NCBI GenBank assembly: GCA_021521415.1
Contig: JAIQDT010007314.1
Location: 62,001 to 126,000, forward strand
Length of the DNA stretch: 64,000 bases
Direction of reading: 5' to 3'
Source: Bidens hawaiensis
Lineage: Eukaryota > Streptophyta > Magnoliopsida > Asterales > Asteraceae
The number at the start of each line of letters is the position of its first letter. Position 1 is the stretch's first letter. A program made the translations under genes and the position numbers. Below, piece after piece: positions 48,444-62,400 of this stretch. Under the pieces are notes generated by a model. That model saw nothing but the letters and a program-made list of their open reading frames with translations, did not search any database and had not been told where the DNA came from.

Positions 48444-48508
48444 GAAAACCGAAAATTTTAAAATGTGTCGGGTTTTCAGGTTTAAAAATTAACGAATGTT
48501 ACCGGAAA

Positions 48509-48790
48509 TGAGAGAGTTGGCAAGCATCAGAGAAAGCAATTACGAACGCCAACTTCAGAAATATTATGATACATAGGTGAAAATCAATGAGTTCAATATC
48601 GGTGATTACGTGCTCCGTAATAACGCAGCTTCAAACACGGAACGTTCAAGAAAAAATAGCCCTAACTTGGGAGGGCTCATAAGAAGTCAGTGAAATCCTA
48701 GGCAAAGGGGCATCTGAATTAGAACGGCTTGATGGGACGCCTTTTCCGCGGTGTTGGAATGTGGCCCAATTAAAGCGTTGTTACATGTAA
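48509..48790 (+). pseudogene. Tat element integrase C-terminal tail
   Basis: Resumes after LARD copy 2: RELASIRESNYERQLQKYY, then KINEFNIGDYVLRNNAAS (the GDYVLR strand common to gypsy integrase C-terminal domains), then broken text near WDAFSAVLECGPIKALL in the place of the usual end of pol. Several stops. No chromodomain, as expected for Tat. Confidence 0.7.
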
Positions 48791-49225
48791 TTGTTTTTGT
48801 TTCCTAAAGGCCTGCGTGCCATATATGACTTTCGAATTTTTAATCAATAACACAATATTCGGCCCAATTGTAATTGTTTTCTCCTAAATAACGTATGCTC
48901 GCGTGCGCAATACTGAGACTTAAGAAGATTTTAATCAAAGCTAAAAATTCTATGTACTATCGATTTGCGCATCAATTACTCAGTCAATTAATTGACCCAT
49001 GTGTTACAAGATAAAGGCCCACATGCTCAATTGCTTGATTTAGCAAGTTTTATATCACAAAGTAACGTATTAGTTTTTATTTGGATATATTATGCGGTTC
49101 AAAAAAGGAATTTATATTGTTTATAAAATAAGAAACAAAATGTTGAAACCTTCGATATATTACCAAAAAGAACAACGGTGAACGTTAACTTAATAAGCTA
49201 CAACAAATATGAGGATTACATCATC
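48791..49225. other. Tat element non-coding spacer after pol
   Basis: AT-rich, no ORF. It lies between the end of pol and the antisense ORF remnant, where Tat elements have a long untranslated stretch. Confidence 0.45.
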
Positions 49226-49706
49226 CTAAGTCTTTGGTCTCATCGTGGGCAGGACTATGAACCACTTCATCGGTACGACCCTGAGCCGCAGACGAGGAAG
49301 GATCTTGAGTATCATGACCGAATATATCCTGTAGCGCTTGGGGGTCCTTTGGAGCTGCAGTACGTCCTTTATCGAAATTTGGAATGATCTAGAAATATAC
49401 TCCGGGACGTTGCACACCGTCTTCCCTAGCGGAATATTCTTTGTTCAGATATTGGATCAAGAAAGTGAGATCGCAAAAAACCTGCAGCCTGCCAGTATAC
49501 ACCGCACCACAGTCTTGGCCAAATAGCTCATGTTCTAGCGGATGATGCATGGAACGGACGTGCCAAGAAGTCCCCATGCTCAGGGCCATCTTTGATATAC
49601 TCAATAACCTAAGTAAAAAAGATAAGTTATAGTCTGGTGGAATCTTGTTATGAAAGAAAAGAATCTTTAAAAAAGAATAAGGAATTTACCAATGATAGTC
49701 CTACGA
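49226..49706 (-). pseudogene. Antisense ORF of the Tat element, C-terminal part (decayed)
   Basis: The minus strand carries protein-like fragments (MALSMGTSWHVRSMHHPLEH at about 49604, RTPKRYRIYSVMILK) without a long frame. It joins, across the solo LTR at 49707-63270, to the better-preserved coiled-coil part at 63271-64000. Some Tat elements carry an extra ORF on the opposite strand between pol and the 3' LTR, and this fits that position. Function of those ORFs is unknown to me. Confidence 0.45.
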
Positions 49707-50879
49707 TGTAACCTGATCCCGGTGCCCTACTTTCGCGTTGGATTTACTCATAAACACAGCTCTAAATATTAGAGTGAATTAAAACTTTTCGCGAAATAGA
49801 TAAATGTTAACCATCCATTACATGAGTCTTCAAGTATAAACAATATAAAACAAGTCTTTAAATTCAAACATCATAAATTAAGTCTTCAGATGCCAGATTC
49901 TTTATTCTTCTGTCATGTGTCCCTATTCAAGCTACATGTCTCATCCTACTCACCTGCATGCATACTAAAAGTCAGCTACGATGTGTGAGTTCTATTTTAA
50001 CAGGTCATATATTAATCTCACACGTTTACAATGCATGTTCGTATCCGAAGATACTATTCGAACCCTTGACTTGTACTTACGTTCTTACTTTTACATGTAC
50101 TATACTTAGTCTTACCCATTCTTACACCATATAATTATTCATACATTCTTGCACATATATTATAATGGTCTGCCACCCTAACTCTTGTACATATATTATA
50201 AGGGTCTGCCGCCCTAACTCTTACACCAATATCATAGAGTCGGCCACTCTACTCTTGACCAGGTATTATAAGGGCCTGCCACCCTGACTCTTGCATTCTA
50301 CTCTTTACTTGACTCTTATAACGCATACAAGTAATCATATTAAACACACGTCACAAATTCTTACAAATATTCTTTCACTCTTGAAATAGTTACACACACA
50401 CACAAACACACACACACACACACACATACACACACACACACACACACTTCAAGTCTTACAAGTATGCACACATCCATGAAAACATACAAAGAGAAGGGGC
50501 TAGAACTCACCTGTGTCCAATTACTTTCTGAGTTTATGGTCACACCTCTTCTTAGCTGGGCACGACTAACTGTGTACCAATTAACAAGCATCACTTAACT
50601 ACTCCTAATTATATCATATTTCTAGGTTAATGAAACCCATAGCTAACGGGGGTCTAGGGGGCAGCGCCCCTGGCAGCGGGGTCCAAGGAGCAGATCCCTT
50701 AGATGGGGTTACTCCTAATAAGTCTTTAATAAAAAACTTATTGAAAAAATGAAGTTCAAACCCCTGTATACATTTCCTATTACATATCGGCCGTATATGT
50801 ATATAACATATACGCCCGTATATACATATCTGTCGGATATGTGCAATTCAGCTTATCTTTAACGCGTTTTTAGGGTTTT

Positions 50880-53800
50880 TGTAACACCCCGTGACCGCAG
50901 CGGAAACGTAAACGGGATGCGACAGACACCTCTGATATCAACCACATTGTTTATAAAGAAAACCGAATGCATTAATATACTTCAAAATTACATTATCTCA
51001 TCTTTCATTACCGTCTAGGTGATACACACATCATACAATACGATTCATAATTCTATCCATTATAATGTATCCTAACGTCCAGCACGCAACCTTACACATA
51101 TCAAGCACTTAGCACGTAATCAATCACTTTATCTTAGTTGTACCTGAAAAGCATGTGAGAAAACGGGTCAACTACGAATAGTTGGTGAGTTTCACTAATT
51201 TAAATACACCATAACAAATCATTATGGTAATCATAAATAAGCGATGTAATTATACTGAGCCCACAAGTGAAAAACACTATTAACCCCGAAACATATCAAA
51301 TAACCCCTGGGGACACTGTTAACCCAGAACACTTCCAATAACCTCTGGGAACTCTGTTACCCCAGAAACACATTTAATAACCTCTGGGGACACTGTTAAC
51401 CCAGAACACTTCCAATAACCTCTGGGAACTCTGTTACCCCAGAAACACATTTAATAACCTCTGGGGACACTGTTAACCCAGAACACTTCCAATAACCTCT
51501 GGGAGCTCTGTTACCCCAGAAACACATTTAATAACCTCTGGGGACACTGTTAACCCAGAACACTGTTTCGGGCCTTACAATATTAACACTCAAACAATTA
51601 CCATTTTAATACATTACCGTACGATTCCCGTACAATAAACATTATATAAATACATTCATTTCCATGCGTTCAGCATGTACTTAATCCTTTTGATAGAAAC
51701 ATGCTTTCCGCCCCGGGAAAATATTTAAAACAGTTCAGTAAAAGGGGCTCGTGAAAACTCACCTTAGCACATGCAAGCAGGTAACAACAATCATTATCAA
51801 TTAACACGTCCAATCTGTAATATGATCCCTACGATCATTATTATACAATTATTGTTTATATAATCTTTAATCTTATCAATCGGTACAAGGTCAACCCAGC
51901 ACTGTACCCGTTCTGGGGGCAAGGTTAACCCAGAAACACTTCTCCGGACTTAGATTGTGATGTCGTTTAGAGTTCCAAGGTCACAACTACTATTAGTCGT
52001 TTTTCTCGTTTTGCGTGCCTAGCACTGTTATCCGTCTTTATGTTTTCAAAAAAAATGAGTTTGGTCACATACGACCCGAAAATAGTTGTTACTGATATTT
52101 TAATTAAAGTGGTGAAATTAGAGCTCGGTTAGACACCCCGTTTGGCCGCGGGGCCCGTTTCCGCCTTTAATACACCGGAAACGGTTAAATCGGGTAAAAT
52201 TACCCAAATCATCCGAATTATTTTCGGATTATTTATTTTTACTTGATTAACTTAGTTTCATAAAAATCATCCATTTTTAAGGTTTTCAAACACCAGTCAG
52301 CTCGCTTAGGCGAACTTTGCCGGTTTACTCGTTTTAAGCTTTAAAAGTTTGTTTTTAAGTTCCATTTAGCACAAATAAATGTCCGTTTACTCTCGGATCT
52401 TGAAATTTTGTACAAATTACTTTTTAACAGTGGGGAATTTTATAAAAATATTCCCAGAATTAATTCTTATATTTAAAATTTACTTATCTATTTTTAAACA
52501 CCATTTAAACACTAAATATGTCGTAAATACCAAACGATCTTAGAAAAATCCCAAATTTCTCCTGGATGTCCCCTGCCATCCACATAGTCCCCTGTAATTT
52601 TTCCAAAACCAAAATCTTCTTTTAATGCCATTTTTACTAAAACCGAGCTAGAAATCCCTAGAACTCGTTTAACCGAAAAGCCTACTTAGACTTCTCCAAC
52701 GGACCTCAAATTTTGTGTGTGACTTATACATGATATGAAAAGCTTATCCACAATTTTCCAGAATTTTTCATGATATTTAACTATTTTTCACCATTTTTGG
52801 CCAAAACCGAGCATTAAATTCACCAGATATTCATCCTTCATCCAAAAATTACCAAAAATTCACAGAACTCATATTTCCATGTGTTTAACACCTCTGTAAA
52901 ATTTCGTGACCTAACTCTAAACGACCAACAATCTGTCCAAAAACACATACACCGACAAAAACCGAATATACCTTTCGTTTTCCGCCACTACAAGCTACAA
53001 ACTCATCTTTCCGCCTTATCTACCACTAAATACAGAGCCTACAAACAACATACCACAATACCAAGCAAGTTATACTCACGATCAAGCCATTTCTTTCATG
53101 GTTACGGTTATGATATAAAAACAAAGATTTTAACCGTAAAAATTCGTTTTTGACTCGTTTAACTCATTTCTTGGACCAAGATCCTTTGTATAACCCGTAT
53201 ACATCACTTGATCATGCAAGAATCGGTTTCATCTCGGGTTTTCACCCATTTTTCATTTGAAACCTCATTTTCTTGAAAGAAAACCTAAGAAAGGAAGATA
53301 AACACGATTACAACTCGGTTTTTACCTTGTGTTCTTGCTTGAAAACTCGGGTTTTTGATCAAAGGTTTGAGAGAGTTGAAGGTTTGTTGAGTTGGGTGTG
53401 TGAAAAAAAGAAAATGAAAATGGTTTGTGTGTGGGAAGTCCGATCGGACTAAAGGATGGGTGGGGTGGGACCCACTTGTTCAATCTAGTCCACTCATTTG
53501 GATTTCCGTGATCTGGATAACGTTTTGAATAATCTGGTTCAGTTCGTTTTTCAGTTAAACGTCTAATTCGGCTTAAAACGGTCGTTTTTCGGCTTTAAAA
53601 AAAGAAATTTATATAAAACCGATTTAAAAACTTTAAAAACTTAAACCATGATGTTTATTAACTTAAAACATCATATCATTAATTATCGTGCGTCTTTTTC
53701 GGCTTGATCGATCGTCTCTTGCTCGGTTTGGTATTAAAGGTTTCGTTTAACGTACCGACGTACTATTAAATCGAAATCCTTTTTCTGTGCTTTAATCCAC

Positions 53801-54079
53801 TTACCCCGAAGCTTTAATACTTCGTAACATCACTAAATATCATACATCTCGTCTATAATTGAACCCTCGATTCATTCGGGTTTCAATAACTATCGCTCGT
53901 TTGATCGCATAATCAATTAATCGTAATTTCAACACGACTAGCTGTACATTCGAGTATAATTCGTACTGTGAATCTTATATACTCGTATAAACACATTATA
54001 ATTCATATATTTAGTATTAAATAACACGTTAATAGTATATTCCGGTTAGGGTATACCTGAATTTGCCGGAACCGTTACA
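50880..54079 (-). mobile_element. Left (3') LTR of the defective gypsy element
   Basis: 3200 bp. Contains 77-bp tandem units (51285-51562) and a GC-rich stretch CCCGTTTGGCCGCGGGGCCC (52136). The ORFs within (for example 52881-53153) recur in the other LTR and are not genes. Confidence 0.93.
51285..51562. repeat. 77-bp tandem repeat in LTR (about 3.5 units)
   Basis: Each unit holds AACCTCTGGGGACACTGTTA then ACCCAGAACACTTCCAATAA then a second CTCTGGGAACTCTGTTACCC half, so the unit is itself an imperfect duplication with CTCTGGGG/CCCCAGA inverted pairs. The other copy is at 59895-60174. Confidence 0.9.
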
Positions 54080-54093
54080 TTCTCCCCCCGTTA
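54080..54093 (-). other. Polypurine tract of the defective gypsy element
   Basis: Minus strand AACGGGGGGAGAA directly against the 3' LTR. Intact, although the coding region is not. Confidence 0.7.
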
Positions 54094-57000
54094 AGAAATT
54101 TCGTCCTCGAAATTTTACACGCCCACTATCTCCTTTCGAGAGAAAGGTGGGAGGTTTTTCCTTCAGAATTCACCCTCGCGTTACCAAGTATAATCTGGTC
54201 CTCGCTGTGAATTTCCACTTAATCTTAATTAATAACGCTTGGTATGTCCAAACTGTTTAGTTTTCCCGTCTACTATCTCTACGGAATTAGTTATGATGTC
54301 AAACATGTCTTCTACGAGTACTTCTATTACTAGTACTTTCGTTGCCTCATCGCTTAGGCACTTTTCAATCCGTATACATGGCAAAATATCATGTATAGTA
54401 CTTAGCCCCTGGAGTACTTTAATTGATAAACTAAATGACTAACCATGGAGATAGTTCTCATGGGGTCCAATTTATCTAGAGGCTATTTTCGGTTTTGCCA
54501 AACCTCATATCATCTCTCTAAGGTGATGCCTTAAAATACCTTGTCACCCCTTTCCGGCGACAATGGTTTCATTTGAATGTTGGCATAACTCCTTTGCCAA
54601 TTACGCGCTGCTTTCAATTTGTCTTAAATATTATAAATCCGATTGGTTGTTTCTCGAATCAATTCCAATCTTATGGCTTGATTGACGCCCATTTTCAATT
54701 TAAAAAAATTGGTGATAATTACTTCACCCATAAAAGCTTCAAGCTCTCGATGCTTCCTTCCCCGCCTTCCAATAATGGAAGTAGGGTGACTATTTTGATC
54801 TGAGATAATTGAAAATGGCACTCCACGATGAGATACCATTTCACCATCAGGAATTTAGGCAAGAATTCATTGTGGTAATTGTCATAGATTGGAATGAATG
54901 CGAGGATTGGTTAATCGATCCGCGATTACCCAATTTTCCTCATGCCTTTGATATATCTTGGGAATTTGCATCCCGAAATCCAATGTAATTTATTCCCACT
55001 ATCATTGGCGACTTTTCTGTTATTGTGGCGTTCCCAAGGGTTTTCGGTATGCAGCCTTATCTCTTGCACAACTTAAATATTCACCAACATACGTAACCAT
55101 ATCTTTCTCCAAACTCGGCCATTAATAAAATCCTTTCAGATATTCGCATCATCAATAGTCAAATCCGATCCCGGATGTATGGATTATTTCGATCAATGCG
55201 CTTCGTCAATGATTAATTCATGAAGGTCATGGAGGGTCGGGATCTAAACCCGATTTTTGAAGTAGAGAATTTCGTCCACGCGCTGTTCGAAATTCTTCTC
55301 AATGCCGTAAGGTTCCTTCTTTTCCAATTGTTCCTCTTTCAACGCCTCACGTTGAGCGACTCGAATCAGGTTCGAAGGTTCAACTGGACTATCATCCCCA
55401 ACGCCCTCATTCGCAATGGCTTAACCCGATCTTTCCTACTCAAGGCATCGGTTACGACGTTAGCCCTGCCGGGTGGTAACGGATGTCACAGTCATAATTG
55501 TTTAACAACTCAACCCATCTTCGTTGCCTCATATTTAGTTCTTTCTGATCGAATATGTGATGCAAACTTTTATGATCGGTGAAGATGGTGCACTTCGTAT
55601 CGTAGAGACAATGTCTCCACATTTTAAGTGCATAGATAACTGCTCCCAGTTCTAAGTCATGAGTAGTGTAATTTTTCTCGTGTATTTTTAACTGTCGAGA
55701 AGCATAGGCTATAACCTTATTATACTGCGTCAACACGCATCATACCCTTCTACGCGACGCATCACAATACGCGACAAAACCATCGTCTCCATCGGGGAGA
55801 CTTAAAATCGCGCTTGGCACAATTTTAATGGTTTCTATCTTATTTGGTTCTATGTGAAATCCTTGTTGCTTTACAACATGACCAAGGGATTATGCCCTCT
55901 TTATTCAAAATCACATTTCGAAAACTTCGCGTATAGCTCATCTTGCTTTAACACTTCCATAATTTTCCTTAAACGTCGTTCGTGCTCTTCTTTATGTTGC
56001 AAATATATCAAAATATTATCAATGAATGCTATGACAAATTTGTCAAAATAAAGTTTACAGACCCGGTTCATGAGTTCCATGAACACTGCCGGCACATTTG
56101 TTAGCCTGAACGGCATGAATAAGAATTCACAATGGCCGTACGAGTCCGAAACGCTGTTGTTGCAACGTCCCCTTCTTGGATTTCTTATTTGGTGATAACT
56201 ATAGCTAAGATCAATTTTTCTAAAGATAAATCGCCCTTTGCAGTTGGTTAAACAGATCATTTACTTCGAAGAAGTGGATACCTATTCTTGATCGTCACTT
56301 TATTCAATTCTCCCTACTCGATACATATCCTAACACTTCCGTCCTTCATTTCCCAAATACACCGGTGCACCCCATGGTGACTAACTAGGTCGTATAAAAT
56401 CTTATCCAACAATTCTTGTAATTGATTGGATAATTCTTGCATCTCGGACGGTGCAAGTCGGCAGGATACTTTAGCAACAGGGCCAGCTTGAGACATTAAA
56501 TCGATTCTGAATTCGACCTGTCGGGTTGGCGGTAATCCAGGGAGTCCTTCTGGGAAAACTTGTGGAAATTTGCGCACCACCGGGATATCTTCTGTGTGTT
56601 TTCTTTTAAATACTTTGGCAATCACGTTTGTTAAATACACCACGTCTTCTTGTCATAAATATTATAACATCTCAAGATGAGATTAGAGTGGTAACATAAT
56701 ACCGTAAACTTTTCTCTGTATCTAATCGCTTCATCGTCCGAAGGAGAGCTTCTAATCATCTTCTTTTCATATTTGATTTCAGCTTCATGTTGAGTTAGCC
56801 AATCCATGTTAACTATTACGTCAAAACTTCTTAACTTTGCTGGTCGTAGGTCAAAAGGGAAAGGTTAATCGTTCAGAATAATAGGACAATTCCGAACAAT
56901 TTAGTTAACCATTAGGGATTTACCGTTAGCGATTCTACAGTATAGGGTTCTATAGTTTCACTAATCGGTATCTTTCCAAAGGGTAGGAGATTAACAGGAA

Positions 57001-57540
57001 TTAACTACTATCGACGACCGTAAAAATATCACTGGTGCCTATTGATTTGAAACTACAACATACTTAATACCACATTTGGATCATGACGTGCTTTATTCGT
57101 ATTACTCACAAAAGCACGACTCCTTGCTTGATCAGAGGTTGATGCTTGTCATGAGGTTCGTCTTCCAACTACACCTTGGTTCAACTTTGGGCAATTTCTC
57201 TTGAACGTTCTGTACTGCCACATTCATAGCAAATACAACTGTTTGGCATAATTTGATTTCTTTGGGTGGATTGTTATTGAAGTTGTTGGGTTCGGAGTGG
57301 TCGTACAGGAATGGGTTGGGGGTTGCCGGTTCACATGGCTTCAATTGGTTCTACAATTGGGACATTACGTCTATCTCTACCACACCTGTGGCCTACTATC
57401 ACCCGACATTCTTCATCCTGCCGATAACCATATTTTCCACATTTAAGGAAGGACCCTTTATGCGGTTCATGTTTTCGCAACAGAACTAGTCTTAGTATAA
57501 TTCTGGGTTGTAGGACGTACCTACTTATTCGCAAGTCTAT
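54094..57540 (-). pseudogene. Gag-pol polyprotein remnant of the young defective element
   Basis: Read from right to left: zinc-knuckle-like gag scraps (57331-57534, CGKYGYRQDEEC); decayed protease region (about 56760-57060); start of RT (56314-56643, FPEGLPGLPPTRQVEFRIDL); RT core (55901-56260, FIDNILIYLQ where the active site is FIDN rather than FIDD); RNase H (55452-55736, [20 protein letters not shown] and [10 protein letters not shown]); scraps of integrase (54624-54839, HRGVPFSIISDQNS). Frameshifts and stops separate every piece, and the integrase zinc domain and chromodomain end are barely recognisable. Tekay-like by sequence. Cannot make a working polyprotein. Confidence 0.85.
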
Positions 57541-59470
57541 CTTGCACTATACCTTTACCATTTCCCTTCTTTAACACTCGACGTTTCACCTAACGTCCTT
57601 TCATTCCCCTTCCCATAGAATCAAATATATCAATGCTGGCTTGCGACACAACCCTTCCAAAGGTTGTATATTTTACAGGTTTGACTATACTCCTTATCGA
57701 TGGAGTTAGTCCCCAATATTGCACTTACTTCGCTTAGTTTCAGGAGTAATTAGTCATGTTACCAGACATGACAATTCCTTTAAACGATTAGCGCGTTCTA
57801 AGTGATCAGCACACAACATTTCTATCTTTCATAGCTCAGTTTCAAATCTCTGAACTCAATTACTCGAATAAGAGTGCTCCGGTACTAGAATTTTAAATCC
57901 TGACCATATCATCTGAGTAATAATTTTCCAACTATAATTTTTGTACCATCGTGTTCCATCACGATACAACATAATCTACCAACATATCTGTAGCATATTT
58001 CACTACACAATATCCTAGACTCTTACCAATATCCTTAACCATTTCGATCTTTTCCATCCACTCGCTAATCTATTCCTCCCTTTACCATCAGTAAACTATT
58101 AATAATATCCTTACCACAAACAACAAACATATCCTTCATACCGGATCTAATTCATTACGACTACTATTCATGTTTAGTATATAACTAATACTTGTAGTCA
58201 TAATGGCATTCGGTGGGACGTTATCACTCTTAGTAATACCACTAAGAATTGAAATATTCATAATCATGTGATTGCTCGCTCTATAATTCTGCATTCACAT
58301 TTGCATCAACACTAGCAGTGATATGTGATACTACATTCGGTATCATCATCTGCTATCCTTGAGCAATCAACTGAATCATATCAATCTCCATCATTGGAGT
58401 TACTCTTTTTATGTCATTCTGCCGTACTCATCCCGTACGCAGTAATCAATACTAATCTCCCCATATAACTTGTTACCAGCTCAATCATAACAACAGGTAC
58501 ACATACACACCAAATATTATCACATATATTACACATACCGGCATCTAGTATATATGTCCCACAAATATAATAACATATGGACTTAACCTGACATCGGTTA
58601 ACGTTTAAATATGTTTCATAACCCTTGTCACCAACTGACATATAGACCTTTCTCAACAAAGATCAATGTTTAATATGCTCGATTTCAATATCCTTTTGCA
58701 TGTCAGCATAACCGATACATGCTCACCGTGAGCACCGAACGATTACGTACCACGGAGTTATAATATCCGTGTCTATTCGTATATCCGGCATACACAGTAT
58801 ACCTCCTACGAACGAACAACCAACTATGCCATAATGATTCCAACACTTCTTTGTGTATAGGTAATCATTCTATTCGAGCATACATGGGTGTAAACATCTA
58901 ACGGATGTAAGGATAACATAGGAAGTTATTAGAATAGGCGGTACCGGTGTTGGTAGGGTATGGGATTTATCAATTTTTGGTTGGGAGTGACGGTTACTAG
59001 ACATTTCTGGTTAATGTCAAACGGGAGATTTGATTTGGTACCATCATAACTATAACCGGATAAGTCCGACTTATCACCAACCGATGCTCTAGAAATTTCA
59101 GCATCCTCGGTACTTTTTATTATCACATCCCCCGGTTCCTTATCCGGGTCTTATTTCCCAATACTTGAACCCACAAGATATGCACACGTATATATATATA
59201 TATACACACTAGTACATATAAATAATATTATATACTGTACACATATGTTGCCATTTTTACCTATTAATGTACCCCGTGACATTCCCCTGAATTCCCTCGT
59301 GCGGACAAGTCTGTTATTATGTTCCGGACCATAATAACTCACTTGTCCATCCAAGTTCATCCAGACCTCGTCACTATAAATTATTAGTTGATATTCAGAT
59401 CCTATAATACTTGAGCTACTGGTTATATTTTAGGTATCTTTTAAAGACATCCTAATTCTTTTATAACCAA
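57541..59470. other. Unassigned 5' internal part of the defective element
   Basis: 1.9 kb where gag and leader should be. AT-rich, no recognisable gag core and no long ORF (81 codons at most, 58414-58659, unrecognised). It may be badly decayed gag or replaced non-coding sequence. Confidence 0.4.
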
Positions 59471-59484
59471 TGGCTCTGATACCA
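59471..59484 (-). other. Primer-binding site of the defective element
   Basis: Minus strand TGGTATCAGAGCCA, an exact initiator tRNA-Met complement, five bases from the 5' LTR at 59490. Confidence 0.9.
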
Positions 59485-59489
59485 AGTTC

Positions 59490-62400
59490 TGTAACACCCC
59501 GTGACCGCAGCGGAAACGTAAACGGGATGCGACAGACACCTCTGATATCAACCACATTGTTTATAAAGAAAACCGAATGCATTAATATACTTCAAAATTA
59601 CATTATCTCATCTTTCATTACCGTCTAGGTGATACACACATCATACAATACGATTCATAAATTCTATCCATTATAATGTATCCTAACGTCCAGCACGCAA
59701 CCTTACACATATCAATCACTTAGCACGTAATCAATCACTTTATCTTAGTTGTACCTGAAAAGCATGTGAGAAAACGGGTCAACTACGAATAGTTGGTGAG
59801 TTTCACTAATTTAAATACACCATAACAAATCATTATGGTAATCATAAATAAGCGATGTAATTATACTGAGCCCACAAGTGAAAAACACTATTAACCCCGA
59901 AACATATCAAATAACCCCTGGGGACACTGTTAACCCAGAACACTTCCAATAACCTCTGGGAACTCTGTTACCCCAGAAACACATTTAATAACCTCTGGGG
60001 ACACTGTTAACCCAGAACACTTTCAATAACCTCTGGGAACTCTGTTACCCCAGAAACACATTTAATAATCTCTGGGGACACTGTTAACCCAGAACACTTC
60101 CAATAACCTCTGGGAGCTCTGTTACCCCAGAAACACATTTAATAACCTCTGGGGACACTGTTAACCCAGAACACTGTTTCGGGCCTTACAATATTAACAC
60201 TCAAACAATTACCATTTTAATACATTACCGTACGATTCCCGTACAATAAACATTATATAAATACATTCATTTCCATGCGTTCAGCATGTACTTAATCCTT
60301 TTGATAGAAACATGCTTTCCGCCCCGGGAAAATATTTAAAACAGTTCAGTAAAAGGGGCTCGTGAAAACTCACCTTAGCACATGCAAGCAGGTAACAACA
60401 ATCATTATCAATTAACACGTCCAATCTGTAATATGATCCCTACGATCATTATTATACAATTATTGTTTATATAATCTTTAATCTTATCAATCGGTACAAG
60501 GTCAACCCAGCACTGTACCCGTTCTGGGGGCAAGGTTAACCCAGAAACACTTCTCCGGACTTAGATTGTGATGTCGTTTAGAGTTCCAAGGTCACAACTA
60601 CTATTAGTCGTTTTTCTCGTTTTGCGTGCCTAGCACTGTTATCCGTCTTTATGTTTTCAAAAAAAATGAGTTTGGTCACATACGACCCGAAAATAGTTGT
60701 TATTGATATTTTAATTAAAGTGGTGAAATTAGAGCTCGGTTAGACACCCCGTTTGGCCGCGGGGCCCGTTTCCGCCTTTAATACACCGGAAACGGTTAAA
60801 TCGGGTAAAATTACCCAAATCATCCGAATTATTTTCGGATTATTTATTTTTACTTGATTAACTTAGTTTCATAAAAATCATCCATTTTTAAGGTTTTCAA
60901 ACACCAGTCAGCTCGCTTAGGCGAACTTTGCCGGTTTACTCGTTTTAAGCTTTAAAAGTTTGTTTTTAAGTTCCATTTAGCACAAATAAATGTCCGTTTA
61001 CTCTCGGATCTTGAAATTTTGTACAAATTACTTTTTAACAGTGGGGAATTTTATAAAAATATTCCCAGAATTAATTCTTATATTTAAAATTTACTTATCT
61101 ATTTTTAAACACCATTTAAACACTAAATATGTCGTAAATACCAAACGATCTTAGAAAAATCCCAAATTTCTCCTGGATGTCCCCTGCCATCCACATAGTC
61201 CCCTGTAATTTTTCCAAAACCAAAATCTTCTTTTAATGCCATTTTTACTAAAACCGAGCTAGAAATCCCTAGAACTCGTTTAACCGAAAAGCCTACTTAG
61301 ACTTCTCCAACGGACCTCAAATTTTGTGTGTGACTTATACATGATATGAAAAGCTTATCCACAATTTTCCAGAATTTTTCATGATATTTAACTATTTTTC
61401 ACCATTTTTGGCCAAAACCGAGCATTAAATTCACCAGATATTCATCCTTCATCCAAAAATTACCAAAAATTCACAGAACTCATATTTCCATGTTTTTAAC
61501 ACCTCTGTAAAATTTCGTGACCTAACTCTAAACGACCAACAATCTGTCCAAAAACACATACACCGACAAAAACCGAATATACCTTTCGTTTTCCGCCACT
61601 ACAAGCTACAAACTCATCTTTCCGCCTTATCTACCACTAAATACAGAGCCTACAAACAACATACCACAATACCAAGCAAGTTATACTCACGATCAAGCCA
61701 TTTCTTTCATGGTTACGGTTATGATATAAAAACAAAGATTTTAACCGTAAAAATTCGTTTTTGACTCGTTTAACTCATTTCTTGGACCAAGATCCTTTGT
61801 ATAACCCGTATACATCACTTGATCATGCAAGAATCGGTTTCATCTCGGGTTTTCACCCATTTTTCATTTGAAACCTCATTTTCTTGAAAGAAAACCTAAG
61901 AAAGGAAGATAAACACGATTACAACTCGGTTTTTACCTTGTGTTCTTGCTTGAAAACTCGGGTTTTTGATCAAAGGTTTGAGAGAGTTGAAGGTTTGTTG
62001 AGTTGGGTGTGTGAAAAAAAGAAAATGAAAATGGTTTGTGTGTGGGAAGTCCGATCGGACTAAAGGATGGGTGGGGTGGGACCCACTTGTTCAATCTAGT
62101 CCACTCATTTGGATTTCCGTGATCTGGATAACGTTTTGGATAATCTGGTTCAGTTCGTTTTTCAGTTAAACGTCTAATTCGGCTTAAAACGGTCGTTTTT
62201 CGGCTTTAAAAAAAGAAATTTATATAAAACCGATTTAAAAACTTTAAAAACTTAAACCATGATGTTTATTAACTTAAAACATCATATCATTAATTATCGT
62301 GCGTCTTTTTCGGCTTGATCGATCGTCTCTTGCTCGGTTTGGTATTAAAGGTTTCGTTTAACGTAACGACGTACTATTAAATCGAAATCCTTTTTCTGTG

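Larger units (their letters stand above)
31085..48503 (-). mobile_element. LARD-like copy 2 (contains the Tekay element)
   Basis: LTR, 3.6-kb non-coding interior, primer site, second LTR, flanked by GGAAA at 31080-31084 and 48504-48508. The Tat coding frame resumes exactly after the second GGAAA (RELASIRESNYERQL), confirming the junctions. The outer end reads GTTACC instead of GTTACA, a one-base change. The right LTR is split by the Tekay element at 36989-46490. Same family as copy 1. Confidence 0.85.
36687..48503 (-). mobile_element. LARD copy 2 right (5') LTR, split by Tekay element
   Basis: First part 36687-36988, second part 46496-48503. Removing the Tekay element and one ATACA copy restores continuity with the left LTR: GAGCTCACACAAGTTTTGATA before, ACCATACAATTCAATGAACA after. 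It contains an (AT)n run at 48388-48437. Confidence 0.8.

Noticed and set aside
50381..50450. Cysteine/valine-rich minus ORF (CVCVCV)
   Set aside because: Translation of a (CA)n microsatellite.
52881..53153. 90-codon ORF in the 3.2-kb LTR
   Set aside because: The equivalent region of the other LTR and of the old solo LTR does not keep it; no domain.
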